The notes beneath the pieces were generated by a model. It had not been told where the DNA came from and did not search any database. It was given only the letters and a program-made list of their open reading frames with translations. From Candidatus Vicinibacter proximus (GTDB lineage Bacteria; Bacteroidota; Bacteroidia; Chitinophagales; Saprospiraceae), in assembly GCA_016713905.1 (NCBI GenBank), contig JADJOE010000001.1:1179001-1243000 (forward strand): a stretch of 64,000 nucleotides of DNA, given 5' to 3'. Each line of letters begins with the position of its first letter. Position 1 is the stretch's first letter. A program made the translations under genes and the position numbers. Of this stretch, positions 8,307 through 17,520 are shown in pieces.

Positions 8307-10268
8307 ATGCATAGGAACTTTTTATTTTTATTGCTTGCAATCGGTTTCTTCCAAATTTCTGGACAGAGTTGTTCGGATACCAGACAATCTGATAGTTTGT
8401 TTTTAGTAAAGTTCTACAATAGTCTTGAGCACAAAGGCTTGATGTATGAATGGGATTTTTCCAAACCACTGGATAGGATTGACCCTCTCAGGGTAAGACT
8501 TAGTGCGGATGGCTGTTTTATAGAATACATAAATTTTGAAAATTCGGGCCTTAAAACCCAGGGATACCTTTTTCCAATGCTCCTTCTGGGGATGACTCAT
8601 CTCAAATATCTTAATTTGAGTTTTTGTAACTTAAAAGGTAACATTCCGAATGAACTTTACAACCTGAACGATTTAACACAATTGGATTTTTCCTATAATT
8701 TTTTTTCCGGAAAATTAAATCCTTCTATTTCAAAGCTGACCAAACTAGAATCTTTAGTATTATCTGAAAATCAACTTTCCGGCGAGTTGATTCCAGAGCT
8801 TTTTCAGTTGACAAAATTAAAGGACCTAAACATCAGAAAAAATAAGTTTAGCGGTAGAATACCTTCCCAAATTGCCAGTCTAAAAAATCTCGAAAAACTA
8901 AGATTGGGTCAAAATAGTTTGACTGGAACTCTACCTGTAGAAATTGGTCAACTTACCCAGTTGACTGAAATTTCACTTCAGAGCAATCAATTGGATGGAC
9001 CGGTACCATCAAGTCTGGATCAATTAACAAACCTTCAGATCATATATTTGAATGATAACTACTTTACAGGAATCCCAAAACTTCAAAATACATGGTATAG
9101 ACTTCTGGATGTCTCTTCTAATAAATTTACTTTTGAAGATTTGCTTCCATTATACCAAAGCAAATTGAATTCTTCTGCTGAGTTTTATTATTCGCCTCAG
9201 CGGGACTTTAATGTTGGGAATCGCTATTATCTTAATCCTGGATCCAGACACACAATGACTGTATCTATTGATGGATCTGTGGCTAATAATAAAGTTAGTT
9301 GGTTAAGGAACAATTCTAATGTTGGCAATGGTAAGGATTGTTCGATACAGAGTTTTAACAATAGCATACATGGTGGAGTTTACTCCAGCATTGTGGAAAA
9401 TGCCGAATTGCCATCCTTGAAATTGAATGTAAATCACGATACGTTAGCCTGTTTACCCCAAACAGGGATTTATAACCTTACGTTATGCGAAAATAAATTT
9501 GTTGACATTCATGGACGCAGATTTGATGTAAATCATACCAGCGATTCTATATTGTTAATGGGATTTAGTCAAAACGCATGTGATTCATTAGTCCTGGTGC
9601 ACGTAGAAATAATTGAAAATTCTACTGACCATTTTTATAGTAAAATTTGTAAAGGGATGCCTTTCGAGTGGAATGGCCAATTGTACTTTGAAAGAGGGGT
9701 TTATCCTCAACGGTTGGTTAATCAGGGAGGTTGCGATTCTGTGGTTTACCTTCATCTGGAAATTTCCGAATTAAAAGACAATGCTATAATTCAAAATGAT
9801 CTGGGTAATAATTCAGGCACAATCGAAGTATTTATAACGGATGGTCTACCACCTTACCAATATCATTGGAGCACTGGTTCAAATCAATCTAAAATTACCA
9901 ATCTGGGGCCTGGTATTTACCAATTGGAGGTGTTGGATGCTAATCAGTGCAGTAAAAAATTCTTCTATGAAATTCGGAATCAGACCGGCTCTGTTGTACC
10001 TGCAGAAAACCTCATTAAAGTTTATCCAAATCCTGTTCCCGGAGATGTCGATATGGTACATTTTATTGCCAGTGAATTGACTGGTGATGAGAAACCATCG
10101 TTTTTTTGGGTGAATTCATTAGGGCAATTGCAATCCGCTAAGTCAATTCATGAATCAGGAAATGAATGGCTTATACAAAGACCAGATCAAGCAGGAGTTT
10201 TTTTGTTAAGAATTGCTATAAGTGGTCGTTCCCCGATGGTCTATTTTCCTGTTGAAATATTTAGATAG
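8307..10268 (+). CDS. Secreted plant-type leucine-rich-repeat protein with T9SS sorting domain
   Basis: This 653-residue protein starts with a signal peptide (MHRNFLFLLLAIGFFQISGQ). Residues of about 90-250 hold six to seven LRRs of the plant-specific class, with the pattern L-x-x-L-x-L-x-x-N-x-L-S/T-G-x-I/L-P, for example LESLVLSENQLSGELIPELF. The middle is Cys-poor with no recognised domain. About residues 505-560 form a SprB-like repeat (LPPYQYHWSTG, then LGPGIYQLEVLDANQC). The end is a T9SS type A sorting domain starting at IKVYPNPV. It should cross the outer membrane by T9SS and act at the cell surface, probably in binding proteins or glycans; the ligand is unknown. It is a stand-alone gene. 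Confidence 0.88.
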   Translation: MHRNFLFLLLAIGFFQISGQSCSDTRQSDSLFLVKFYNSLEHKGLMYEWDFSKPLDRIDPLRVRLSADGCFIEYINFENSGLKTQGYLFPMLLLGMTHLKYLNLSFCNLKGNIPNELYNLNDLTQLDFSYNFFSGKLNPSISKLTKLESLVLSENQLSGELIPELFQLTKLKDLNIRKNKFSGRIPSQIASLKNLEKLRLGQNSLTGTLPVEIGQLTQLTEISLQSNQLDGPVPSSLDQLTNLQIIYLNDNYFTGIPKLQNTWYRLLDVSSNKFTFEDLLPLYQSKLNSSAEFYYSPQRDFNVGNRYYLNPGSRHTMTVSIDGSVANNKVSWLRNNSNVGNGKDCSIQSFNNSIHGGVYSSIVENAELPSLKLNVNHDTLACLPQTGIYNLTLCENKFVDIHGRRFDVNHTSDSILLMGFSQNACDSLVLVHVEIIENSTDHFYSKICKGMPFEWNGQLYFERGVYPQRLVNQGGCDSVVYLHLEISELKDNAIIQNDLGNNSGTIEVFITDGLPPYQYHWSTGSNQSKITNLGPGIYQLEVLDANQCSKKFFYEIRNQTGSVVPAENLIKVYPNPVPGDVDMVHFIASELTGDEKPSFFWVNSLGQLQSAKSIHESGNEWLIQRPDQAGVFLLRIAISGRSPMVYFPVEIFR

Positions 10269-10364
10269 TTTTTGAATCAAACAAATTATCGGATAGGAGA
10301 AATCATATTTATTTGAAGGTGATTATTTATTCCTTTGGTTTGTAGATTTTAAAAACCCAAACAT

Positions 10365-11321
10365 TTATATTTTACCGGCTTCTTCCAAATAAATTAATTT
10401 TACCAGAACTCTTCCCACTGCATCCAAGGTAGCTGGATCAATAGCATCCATATTGTCTTTTTGAGTATGCCAATGATATGGAAAGCCAGTTTTACTGGTA
10501 AGGGGCCTATTAATAACATCAATCATTGGGATTTGAGCATCCTTATTGACGAAAATATGATCATCGATGATGGGTTCACCATTTTTTTCAATGAAGAAAT
10601 TTGACAAATGTTCTTCATTTGCTATCCGCCATACTTTTTCCACAACCTTGGGCGCAAACTGCAAGGAATAATAGTCTTTGCAGAAAGTTGCATCCTTGGC
10701 ACCTACCATATCCAACAATATACCATAGTCTGCTTTATAGCCTGCAATATGAAGGTGAGAAGCCCAATACTGACTTCCCAAGCACCAACTTTCCATTTGA
10801 CCACCATCCTGACCATAGTCCTCGCAATCAAAAAGAATGATGTCAATGCCTAAATTTTTCAAAGGATTTTCATGGATGATTCTTGATATCTCCAGGAGTA
10901 TACCGACACCACTAGCCCCATCATCTGCTCCCAGTACCGGAGTTTTGAGGTTTAAGCTGTCAGGATCCTGATCTGAAAAGGGTCTGGAGTCCCAATGTGC
11001 GGCAAGAATAATCCTATGTTTGGCATTATGATTATGGCTAGCAATGATGTTCATGCCGTCTAAAATCTGACCATCAAATGCCTTAGGTTTAAAATCCTGC
11101 ATGACAACTTTAGCCCCATGGGATTCAAAAACTGTTTTGAACCACGCACGACACTTGCGGTGTGCTTCCGAATTTGGCACCCTTGACCCAAATTTAACCT
11201 GCTCCCGAACCTTGCTGTAGGCATTGGTTTTGTCAAACGGTGGAAAACGTACCTCCCTTGTGCAGTTAGTCAAGAAGACAAACGAGATAAGACAGGCAGA
11301 TCTTAACAAAAGGCATTTCAT
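10365..11321 (-). CDS. M28-family lipoprotein, glutaminyl-peptide cyclotransferase-like
   Basis: A 318-residue lipoprotein with lipobox FLTNC near residue 20. Residues after about 90 form an M28 zinc aminopeptidase-like domain. Putative metal and catalytic residues are the His and Asp in LAAHWDSRPF, the Asp pair in GADDGASGVG, the Glu in FDCEDYGQDG, the Asp in LLDMVG, and a late His in PYHWHTQKDNMD. The PFxxDQDP segment and overall length fit the glutaminyl cyclase branch, which converts N-terminal Gln to pyroglutamate. In Bacteroidota such enzymes act on exported proteins whose signal peptide is followed by Gln, a pattern common in this window. Peptidase activity remains possible. Confidence 0.82.
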   Translation of the reverse strand: MKCLLLRSACLISFVFLTNCTREVRFPPFDKTNAYSKVREQVKFGSRVPNSEAHRKCRAWFKTVFESHGAKVVMQDFKPKAFDGQILDGMNIIASHNHNAKHRIILAAHWDSRPFSDQDPDSLNLKTPVLGADDGASGVGILLEISRIIHENPLKNLGIDIILFDCEDYGQDGGQMESWCLGSQYWASHLHIAGYKADYGILLDMVGAKDATFCKDYYSLQFAPKVVEKVWRIANEEHLSNFFIEKNGEPIIDDHIFVNKDAQIPMIDVINRPLTSKTGFPYHWHTQKDNMDAIDPATLDAVGRVLVKLIYLEEAGKI

Positions 11322-11463
11322 GATTCAGTTTTACTGGGTAAAAATATAGATATTGATGCGCTAAGTGAGCAATTTATAAATAATAAGGTTGGGAATTTCA
11401 TCGAAAAGGAAAGCCGATCATGAATGCATAGCATTATACCTGCAGGAAAAGGGTGTAAAATTT

Positions 11464-11496
11464 AAAAGCCCTCTGCTTGAAGCTAGAGGGCTTTTA
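11464..11496 (-). terminator. Rho-independent terminator of tRNA-Gln
   Basis: A perfect 11-pair stem AAAAGCCCTCT/AGAGGGCTTTT with an 11-base loop, beginning three bases past the tRNA 3' end. The stem ends in a T-run on both strands, so it may also work in the other direction, though no gene reads in from the left on the plus strand. Confidence 0.85.
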
Positions 11497-11498
11497 AG

Positions 11499-11569
11499 TT
11501 GACCCATAAGGACTCGAACCTTAACAGGCAGAATCAAAATCTGCAGTGCTGCCATTACACCATGGGTCA
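11499..11569 (-). tRNA. tRNA-Gln(TTG)
   Basis: The minus strand folds as a complete tRNA: acceptor TGACCCA/TGGGTCA with discriminator A, D-arm GGTGTAATGGCAGCA, anticodon stem GCAGA/TCTGC with loop TTTTGAT (anticodon TTG, complement at 11535-11537), and T-arm TTAAGGTTCGAGTCCTTAT. A T-A first pair and this D-arm are usual for tRNA-Gln. No CCA is encoded. Flanked by a matching promoter and terminator, so it is an independent unit. Confidence 0.95.
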
Positions 11570-11587
11570 ATTTCCCCAAAGGGAGTG

Positions 11588-11617
11588 CAAAATTAATGGT
11601 TTTCACATATCCTCAAA
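11588..11617 (-). promoter_or_regulatory. Bacteroidota-type promoter of tRNA-Gln
   Basis: The minus strand has TTTG (11614-11617), an 18-base spacer and TAATTTTG (11588-11595), matching the -33 TTTG and -7 TAnnTTTG consensus of the Bacteroidota primary sigma factor. The tRNA starts 19 bases downstream of the box, leaving a short leader of about a dozen bases. Confidence 0.7.
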
Positions 11618-11755
11618 AGATATCCGACAAAATCTTACATAAATAATACAGATTTATTTTTTTGTGCCTCATTTTAAGCTTTCAAAATTTAGGGGTAAAC
11701 CCTGATTTTTTAAATATCATGGTTTTACCTGATGTATAATGCTTGTTGATTCAGG

Positions 11756-11763
11756 TATATTTG
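11756..11763 (+). promoter_or_regulatory. Candidate -7 box of a short transcript
   Basis: TATATTTG is an exact TAnnTTTG match about 50 bases upstream of a strong terminator hairpin. No TTTG lies at the expected -33 spacing, which keeps this tentative. Confidence 0.35.
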
Positions 11764-11769
11764 TATCAG

Positions 11770-11846
11770 ATCATGAGAGATTAAAGAAGTAAAGTTGCGT
11801 CAAGAACGCCGATGAAAAAGGCACTCCAAGTTGGGGTGCTTTTTTT
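11770..11846 (+). ncRNA. Candidate small RNA of about 75 bases
   Basis: Between the tRNA-Gln promoter and the beta-helix gene lies a TAnnTTTG box (11756-11763), about 50 bases without a reading frame, and a hairpin GGCACTCC-AAGTT-GGGGTGC followed by seven T (11815-11846). A promoter and terminator this close with no ORF between suggest a small RNA. An alternative is the leader of the downstream gene with an early terminator. No known RNA family was recognised. Confidence 0.35.
11815..11846 (+). terminator. Rho-independent terminator
   Basis: Stem GCACTCC/GGGGTGC with a five-base loop AAGTT, flanked by A- and T-runs (AAAAAG before, TTTTTTT after). It has no annotated gene directly upstream on the plus strand, hence the small-RNA proposal. 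Confidence 0.75.
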
Positions 11847-11949
11847 AGTTAGGTGGGATTCTTCTGAGAAACGTTTAATCTTTGGTTTTCTCCTTAAGTT
11901 TGCAGCGAATTAGGGGTTTACATTCTCTAACTATTAAACCTTCCTTCAT

Positions 11950-13542
11950 ATGCCGATTCGATATTTAATAATTTGTGCCTGGATATTTCTCCCGATTCTT
12001 GAATCGCAATCGAGGGCGTTGTATGTATCACCAAAAGGTAATGACAACAATAGCGGCATAAATTTAACAGATGCTTTTTCCAGTTTGCAAAAAGCTTCTG
12101 ATGTAAGTTTGCCCGGAGATACCATATTTGTAGACAGTGGAAGCTATAGTTCAAAAGAGAAATCTGTTTTAAAAGTCCGTCGTTCCGGGACAGAAAATAA
12201 CTGGATAACTTATAAGAATTTAGGCGTTGATCGGCCTGTGGTACTTGTCACGGGAGAGGCAGGAATTGTCATTGAATCCGCTTCTTATATTTCCATTGAA
12301 GGATTTGACATCATGATGGATTTGCATCATTTTGAAAAACAGGCCCACGAAGCAATGCCTGATCATTTGACTTCCAAAGGAAACGGCATTCTTGTTGAAC
12401 GGGTAGCTTCTCGGGAAAAAATTTCACACCACATTAAGATCTACAATAATTTTATTCATAATTGTCCGGGAACAGGAATAATGGTTAACCATGCAGATTA
12501 TCTCACTATTTCCTATAACCAGATTCATGATAATGGGGAACTTAGTCTGACCAATAATGGTGGTATACGAATCCAATTTTTAGTTGAATTGGATAGCCGT
12601 GAAGGTTATCACAATTTCATTAATGCCAATACAATTTATAATCATCGCAGGTATTCAAGGTTGGAAAAAGAAATTGAATCCTGTGAAAAAACTTATTCCG
12701 CAAGCGGTATATCCATTAGGGACAATAGGTATGCTACGGGGGTACAAGGTATACAAGGTTATCAAATGCAGAGTCTGGTATCCAATAATGTTATTTATAA
12801 CAATGGAGGCGTTGCAATAGATATTTATGAAAGTAACAAGGTTGATGTGTTGAACAATACTTGTTTTAGAAACAATCGAAACAAGCAAGTAAATTGTGGA
12901 GAAATATTCGTGCGCAATGTCAAAAATTCAAGAATCATAAACAATATATTTTTTGCCAATCAGGGAAAGCTTGGAAACAAAATCACCAATATTGAAAATT
13001 TTACTTTAAGCCATAATCTTTATTTTAATTCTTCTGGATTTGACCAGGGAATAAATGATTTGGTAGCTGATCCGATGTTTGTCCGAGCCAACAATAATGA
13101 AACTTTTCTGGATTTCAATCTTAGACCAAAGAGTCCTGCAATTAACGCAGGGACGAATACGCAAATAACTGCCTATGACTTTGTAGGTTCCAACAGACTG
13201 CTGGGATCACAAGTAGATTTAGGCGCTTACGAATATACTGGGCCAAAAATAAAACCGAGAGATTTTGTCCCTGCAAGGGTGGATGAAAGATCCATGAAAC
13301 TTTATTGGCAAAGCGCCTATCACGAAAAGACCGGCCAAATCATTATTAACAATACCAGAGGACGAATTTTTTCTTGTAAAATTTATGATTGTAGGGGAAA
13401 GCTGGTAACGGAGTCCATATCGAGTGAGGATAGCCTATTAGGGCTTGAGTTTGATGTCAGCACTTTTCCTAAGGGAATCTATTTTGTCATTGCATTTTCA
13501 GATCAGGAATCTTTATTTAACAAAATTCACATTACCAATTAA
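11950..13542 (+). CDS. Secreted right-handed beta-helix protein with T9SS sorting domain
   Basis: A 530-residue protein with an N-terminal signal sequence (MPIRYLIICAWIFLPILESQ). From about residue 25, LYVSPKGNDNNSGINL and ASDVSLPGDTIFV mark the N-terminal cap of Pel9A/DUF1565-type beta-helices. Repeating coils with N-N-x-I/N-x-I patterns run to about 400 (IKIYNNFIHNCPGTGI, ISYNQIHDNGE, SNNVIYNNGGVAI, LNNTCFRNNRN). INAGTN and DLGAYEY close the helix, and the last 80 residues are a T9SS type A domain ending KGIYFVIAF. Such proteins are usually polysaccharide lyases or binders, but no catalytic set is certain. The last four bases overlap the end of rnr on the other strand. Confidence 0.87.
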   Translation: MPIRYLIICAWIFLPILESQSRALYVSPKGNDNNSGINLTDAFSSLQKASDVSLPGDTIFVDSGSYSSKEKSVLKVRRSGTENNWITYKNLGVDRPVVLVTGEAGIVIESASYISIEGFDIMMDLHHFEKQAHEAMPDHLTSKGNGILVERVASREKISHHIKIYNNFIHNCPGTGIMVNHADYLTISYNQIHDNGELSLTNNGGIRIQFLVELDSREGYHNFINANTIYNHRRYSRLEKEIESCEKTYSASGISIRDNRYATGVQGIQGYQMQSLVSNNVIYNNGGVAIDIYESNKVDVLNNTCFRNNRNKQVNCGEIFVRNVKNSRIINNIFFANQGKLGNKITNIENFTLSHNLYFNSSGFDQGINDLVADPMFVRANNNETFLDFNLRPKSPAINAGTNTQITAYDFVGSNRLLGSQVDLGAYEYTGPKIKPRDFVPARVDERSMKLYWQSAYHEKTGQIIINNTRGRIFSCKIYDCRGKLVTESISSEDSLLGLEFDVSTFPKGIYFVIAFSDQESLFNKIHITN

Positions 13543-15683
13543 TTGCTGTTTGTTTCCAGACTAAAGACCAATTCTCTATCATCTAGATCCGCAGAAACAA
13601 TTTTTACTTTAATGTGGTCTCCCATTTTCCATTGTTGGTCTGAAATGGATGAACTGGCAGATAAACGATTCTTCTTAACTTCGATCTGATCGTCCATATC
13701 ATCCAGTAGTAATACACCTTCACATTGATTCTCAATAAGCTGAACATAAAATCCACGATCATTCATGCCGGTTATTCTGCCATCATAAATTTCTCCGATT
13801 TTGTCTTTAAGATAAAACACCTGAAAATATCTTATGGATTCTCGCTCAGCTTCCATTGCTTTACGTTCCTGTGATGAAATATACCTGCATTGTGCTTCGA
13901 TAGTATCCAAACGATATCTTTTTTCTTTTTTGAGATTGTCGAACAAGATCCGGTGTACCATTAAATCTGCATATCGTCTGATCGGCGAGGTAAAATGGGT
14001 ATAATATTCAAAAGCTAAACCATAATGTCCTATATTATTAGGATTGTATTCTGCTTTTGCCATTGTGCGTATTGCCAAAGGTTGCAGAATTTTTAAGTCT
14101 TCATTTTCTTTAATTAATTCTGCAAGTTGATTCAGGGATTTGGAAATTTTCTTTGGGGTGCTGAGGTCCAGCTTAACACCAAGTTCATGTGCAAAAACCA
14201 TAAAATCCTGAAGTTTATCAGGGTCCGGAAGATCATGGATACGATATACAAAGGGCACTGGAATGCTTTTATTTTTGAAAGCCATGAAGTGTGCCACGTA
14301 TTTATTTGCCAACAGCATAAATTCTTCTATCAGCATGTGGGCATCCAGCCTTTGTTTTACAAACAATTCTTTTGGAAGACCAGCTTCATCCAGTTTGAAC
14401 CTAACCTCATCTGATTCAAAGTCAATGGCGCCGTTGCGAAGTCTTTCCTTTCGGGTGTGTTTGGCTATATCATTCAGGTGATTTAGTTCGAGTACAAAGT
14501 CCCCTACTTTACCATGGAGAATTTCCTGAACCTCTTCATAAGTAAATCTACGTTTGCTGTGAATGACAGATTTTCCTATCCAGTGTTTTTTAATATTCAT
14601 TTCTTCGTCGTAGGTAAATACAACGGAAAAAGTAAGTTTATCTTCATTAGGACGAAGGGAACATAGTTCATTGGACAATTTCTCCGGCAACATAGGAAGC
14701 ACTCGATCTACCAGATAAACAGAATTACCTCTTTTCAAAGCCTCTTTGTCAAGTGCGGAATCAGACTTAACGAAATGGCTTACATCTGCGATGTGAATTC
14801 CGATTTCAAGTAGTCCATCCTCTGTCCGCGAATAGGAGAGCGCATCGTCGAAATCTTTGGCGTCAACAGGATCAATTGTAAAAGTGGTAATTTCTCTAAA
14901 ATCTCTTCTTTCTTCAAGGTCGTATTCATGTTCCACAATTTCTGATGCTTCATGCAACACCGCGGATGGAAAGTCTAAAGGGAAACCGGCTCCGGCAAGT
15001 ATGGATTCCATTTCCATATTAATGGTTTTCTCCTGGCCAAGGGTGCGAACGACCCTCCCTTGCATTTTGTCCCCCGGTTTTTGTTTCCAGTGTGTAATTT
15101 CAACCACCACACGATCAAAGTCCACCAATCCATCCAAGGCATCATTTTGAAGGAAAATCTCCATGATCTGGCCTGCATTTTCCAGGAGAACGACGGAATG
15201 GTTCTTATGGGCACGGTAAACACCCACAAACTGGGTTCTTGACCTTTGCAGAACTTTTGTAACCACCCCTTCAGGTTTGTTCATGTACATTCTGACCACA
15301 CGCACCTGGACAAAATCACCATCTTGTGCGCCAAAAAGGTTTTTCTGGCTCACAAAAATATCTCTACTAAGGCCCTTACAAAGGATGTAAGCAAAACCTG
15401 CACGGGCGACATCCACCACACCCTCATAGATTTCTTCTTTTCCTTTGAGCGGTTGTGCAGCAAATCCTTTATAAATCCATTTTCCGGGAGATACTCTTTC
15501 GATGAGTTTTTTATGTTCCAGCGTTTCCAGTAATTCCAACAGATTGCCTAGCTTATCCAATCTAAGCCTGCGTTTAATTGCACTTATACCATAAGCCTTA
15601 TCCTTATTGTCCGCAAAAAACCTTAAAAGTTTACTGTTGCTTAAAAGATCCTGTGTTCTTTTGTTTTTCTTATTTCGTTTCAT
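13539..15683 (-). CDS. rnr: Ribonuclease R
   Basis: RNase R is a processive 3'-5' exoribonuclease that degrades structured RNA. The order is a winged-helix-like N-terminus (about 1-70), cold-shock domains (about 75-230), the RNB catalytic domain starting FTIDPVDAKDFDDAL with the metal-binding Asp residues (about 265-590), and a C-terminal S1 domain starting IYDGRITGMNDRGFYVQL. HYGLAFEYYTHFTSPIRRYADL is the usual late RNB signature, given here in part as YTHFTSPIRRYADL. ATG at 15683 gives MKRNKKNKRTQDLL; the TTG at 15698 would add five residues. Its 714 residues are normal. It stands alone between two divergent or convergent neighbours. Confidence 0.96.
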   Translation of the reverse strand: MKRNKKNKRTQDLLSNSKLLRFFADNKDKAYGISAIKRRLRLDKLGNLLELLETLEHKKLIERVSPGKWIYKGFAAQPLKGKEEIYEGVVDVARAGFAYILCKGLSRDIFVSQKNLFGAQDGDFVQVRVVRMYMNKPEGVVTKVLQRSRTQFVGVYRAHKNHSVVLLENAGQIMEIFLQNDALDGLVDFDRVVVEITHWKQKPGDKMQGRVVRTLGQEKTINMEMESILAGAGFPLDFPSAVLHEASEIVEHEYDLEERRDFREITTFTIDPVDAKDFDDALSYSRTEDGLLEIGIHIADVSHFVKSDSALDKEALKRGNSVYLVDRVLPMLPEKLSNELCSLRPNEDKLTFSVVFTYDEEMNIKKHWIGKSVIHSKRRFTYEEVQEILHGKVGDFVLELNHLNDIAKHTRKERLRNGAIDFESDEVRFKLDEAGLPKELFVKQRLDAHMLIEEFMLLANKYVAHFMAFKNKSIPVPFVYRIHDLPDPDKLQDFMVFAHELGVKLDLSTPKKISKSLNQLAELIKENEDLKILQPLAIRTMAKAEYNPNNIGHYGLAFEYYTHFTSPIRRYADLMVHRILFDNLKKEKRYRLDTIEAQCRYISSQERKAMEAERESIRYFQVFYLKDKIGEIYDGRITGMNDRGFYVQLIENQCEGVLLLDDMDDQIEVKKNRLSASSSISDQQWKMGDHIKVKIVSADLDDRELVFSLETNSN

Positions 15684-15845
15684 TACTGAAGTTAACAAAA
15701 TTCAGTTTAAAAGGGTTCTATTTAAGATTTCTCACTTTGATTCCTCGTAATTTTGAACGCCACTTAACAATTTGTTCATAATTTCTTAATATTGGCTAAG
15801 TAGATAAACATTTGAGATTATATTTAGGTCTTAATTAGGGCAGCC

Positions 15846-17258
15846 ATGTTGGAATTTGAATTTGGGTTAGAAGGTACCTTGCTTTTTAGTTTTGTGGTAT
15901 GTATTTTATTAGTGTGCATTTTTGAGTTTGTAAATGGTTTTCATGATACCGCCAATGCAGTAGCTACTGTGATTTATACCAAGTCTTTAAAGCCTATACA
16001 GGCTGTAATTTGGTCAGGATTAATGAATTTTTTGGGTGTAATTTCGAGCAGTTATATTTTTGGCATGGCAGTAGCCACTAAAATAGCCCAGCTGCTACCA
16101 TTGGAATCTGTACTAAGCAGGAGCACAAATGAGGCCATTGCCATGGTCGCTTCAGCACTTATTGGAGCAATTATTTGGAACCTTGGAACTTGGTATTTTG
16201 GAATTCCTTGTTCCAGTTCGCATACTTTAATTGGTTCCTTACTTGGGGTTGGAATAGCATTTACTCTGGTGCCGGACAATAATCTTAAAGCTGGTGTCAA
16301 TTGGAACGAGGCTTTCAAAATTGGGAATGCCTTGCTGTTTTCTCCACTCTTTGGATTTACCATGGCCATAGCCTTGATGTTTATATTAAAGAGAAATGTG
16401 GTGGATAAAGCCATTTTTAAAGAACCGGAACCTGACAGTAAGCCTCCAATATGGATTCGCGGTCTGCTGATCGTAACCTGTACATTGGTGAGTTTTTTTC
16501 ATGGTTCCAATGACGGTCAGAAGGGAGTGGGATTGATGCTGATTGTTCTGCTTGCTTTTGTACCGACCAAGTTTGCCTTAGCACCTGAGTTTAATAAGGA
16601 TGAATGCATCAACAGAATGGTTGTGTTGGAAAAGGTTTTGGTGAAAGAATCGACTCAGAATTTTGAGTTAGAACGAATTCTTTGTGCCCGTGCAGAAAAT
16701 ATTGCAGGATTTGCTGATGATGTACGTAAGTTGGACGCCAACAGCAATAAAGAAGTGATGCGCGTGCGAAAGGAAATGAATGTTTTAGCTAAAGAGTTAA
16801 AATTGATACTTGCAGAACCAAATGCCATTTCTTCTCATAGTAACCGTAAGTTAATTAAATCAGAAATCGCTTATTTTAATCATAACACTAATTACGTTCC
16901 GTTTTGGATCATACTTGCGATATCCATTTCTTTGGGTATTGGGACCATGATTGGATGGCGGAGAATTGTGGTTACCATAGGTGAGAAAATAGGTAAGCGA
17001 CACATGACCTACGCAGAAGGCGCATCGGCAGAATTAATTGCATCCAGCACCATAGGTCTTGCTTCCGGATTGGGTCTTCCTGTATCTACTACACATGTAT
17101 TGTCTTCGGGTGTTGCAGGAGCAATGGTTGCAACAAAGGGAATTAAAAACCTTCAAGCCTCAACGATCAAAAATATTGTATTGGCCTGGGTACTTACACT
17201 GCCTGCCACGATGATCATCAGTGCAGTTTTGTTTTTTCTCGCAAGAATGATCATGTAA
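15846..17258 (+). CDS. Inorganic phosphate transporter, Pit family
   Basis: A 470-residue polytopic inner-membrane protein of the PiT/PHO4 family, a low-affinity proton- or cation-coupled phosphate importer. The two inverted signature repeats are visible: GFHDTANAVATVIYTKSL with SGLMNFLGV near residues 30-65, and FFHGSNDGQKGVGLML near 218-235. GLASGLGLPVSTTHVLSS near the C-terminus completes the second half. A central soluble loop of about 120 charged residues (about 245-350) separates membrane segments and looks coiled-coil. There is no PhoU-like DUF47 gene next to it, which often accompanies Pit genes. Confidence 0.93.
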   Translation: MLEFEFGLEGTLLFSFVVCILLVCIFEFVNGFHDTANAVATVIYTKSLKPIQAVIWSGLMNFLGVISSSYIFGMAVATKIAQLLPLESVLSRSTNEAIAMVASALIGAIIWNLGTWYFGIPCSSSHTLIGSLLGVGIAFTLVPDNNLKAGVNWNEAFKIGNALLFSPLFGFTMAIALMFILKRNVVDKAIFKEPEPDSKPPIWIRGLLIVTCTLVSFFHGSNDGQKGVGLMLIVLLAFVPTKFALAPEFNKDECINRMVVLEKVLVKESTQNFELERILCARAENIAGFADDVRKLDANSNKEVMRVRKEMNVLAKELKLILAEPNAISSHSNRKLIKSEIAYFNHNTNYVPFWIILAISISLGIGTMIGWRRIVVTIGEKIGKRHMTYAEGASAELIASSTIGLASGLGLPVSTTHVLSSGVAGAMVATKGIKNLQASTIKNIVLAWVLTLPATMIISAVLFFLARMIM

Positions 17259-17520
17259 AGAATAATTTAAGGTGTAATTTTTTTAATTTAGATTTCAGAT
17301 CTGTTGACCTAATTATTAATAGACATCGCATTCTTCCATAGATTATTTAATTCAAGAATATTTGATCCACTAAGAGTTTAGATCAATTTTTGTTAGTGTG
17401 TAAAAAATAAGCATTAAATGTTTTATTTTAGATTTTGTAAATTCATGATTCGTTTGAACGTAAAGATAATATTGTTATAAATCGACCTTAAGTTTGTTTC
17501 AATCCAAAAAAATTAAATCC

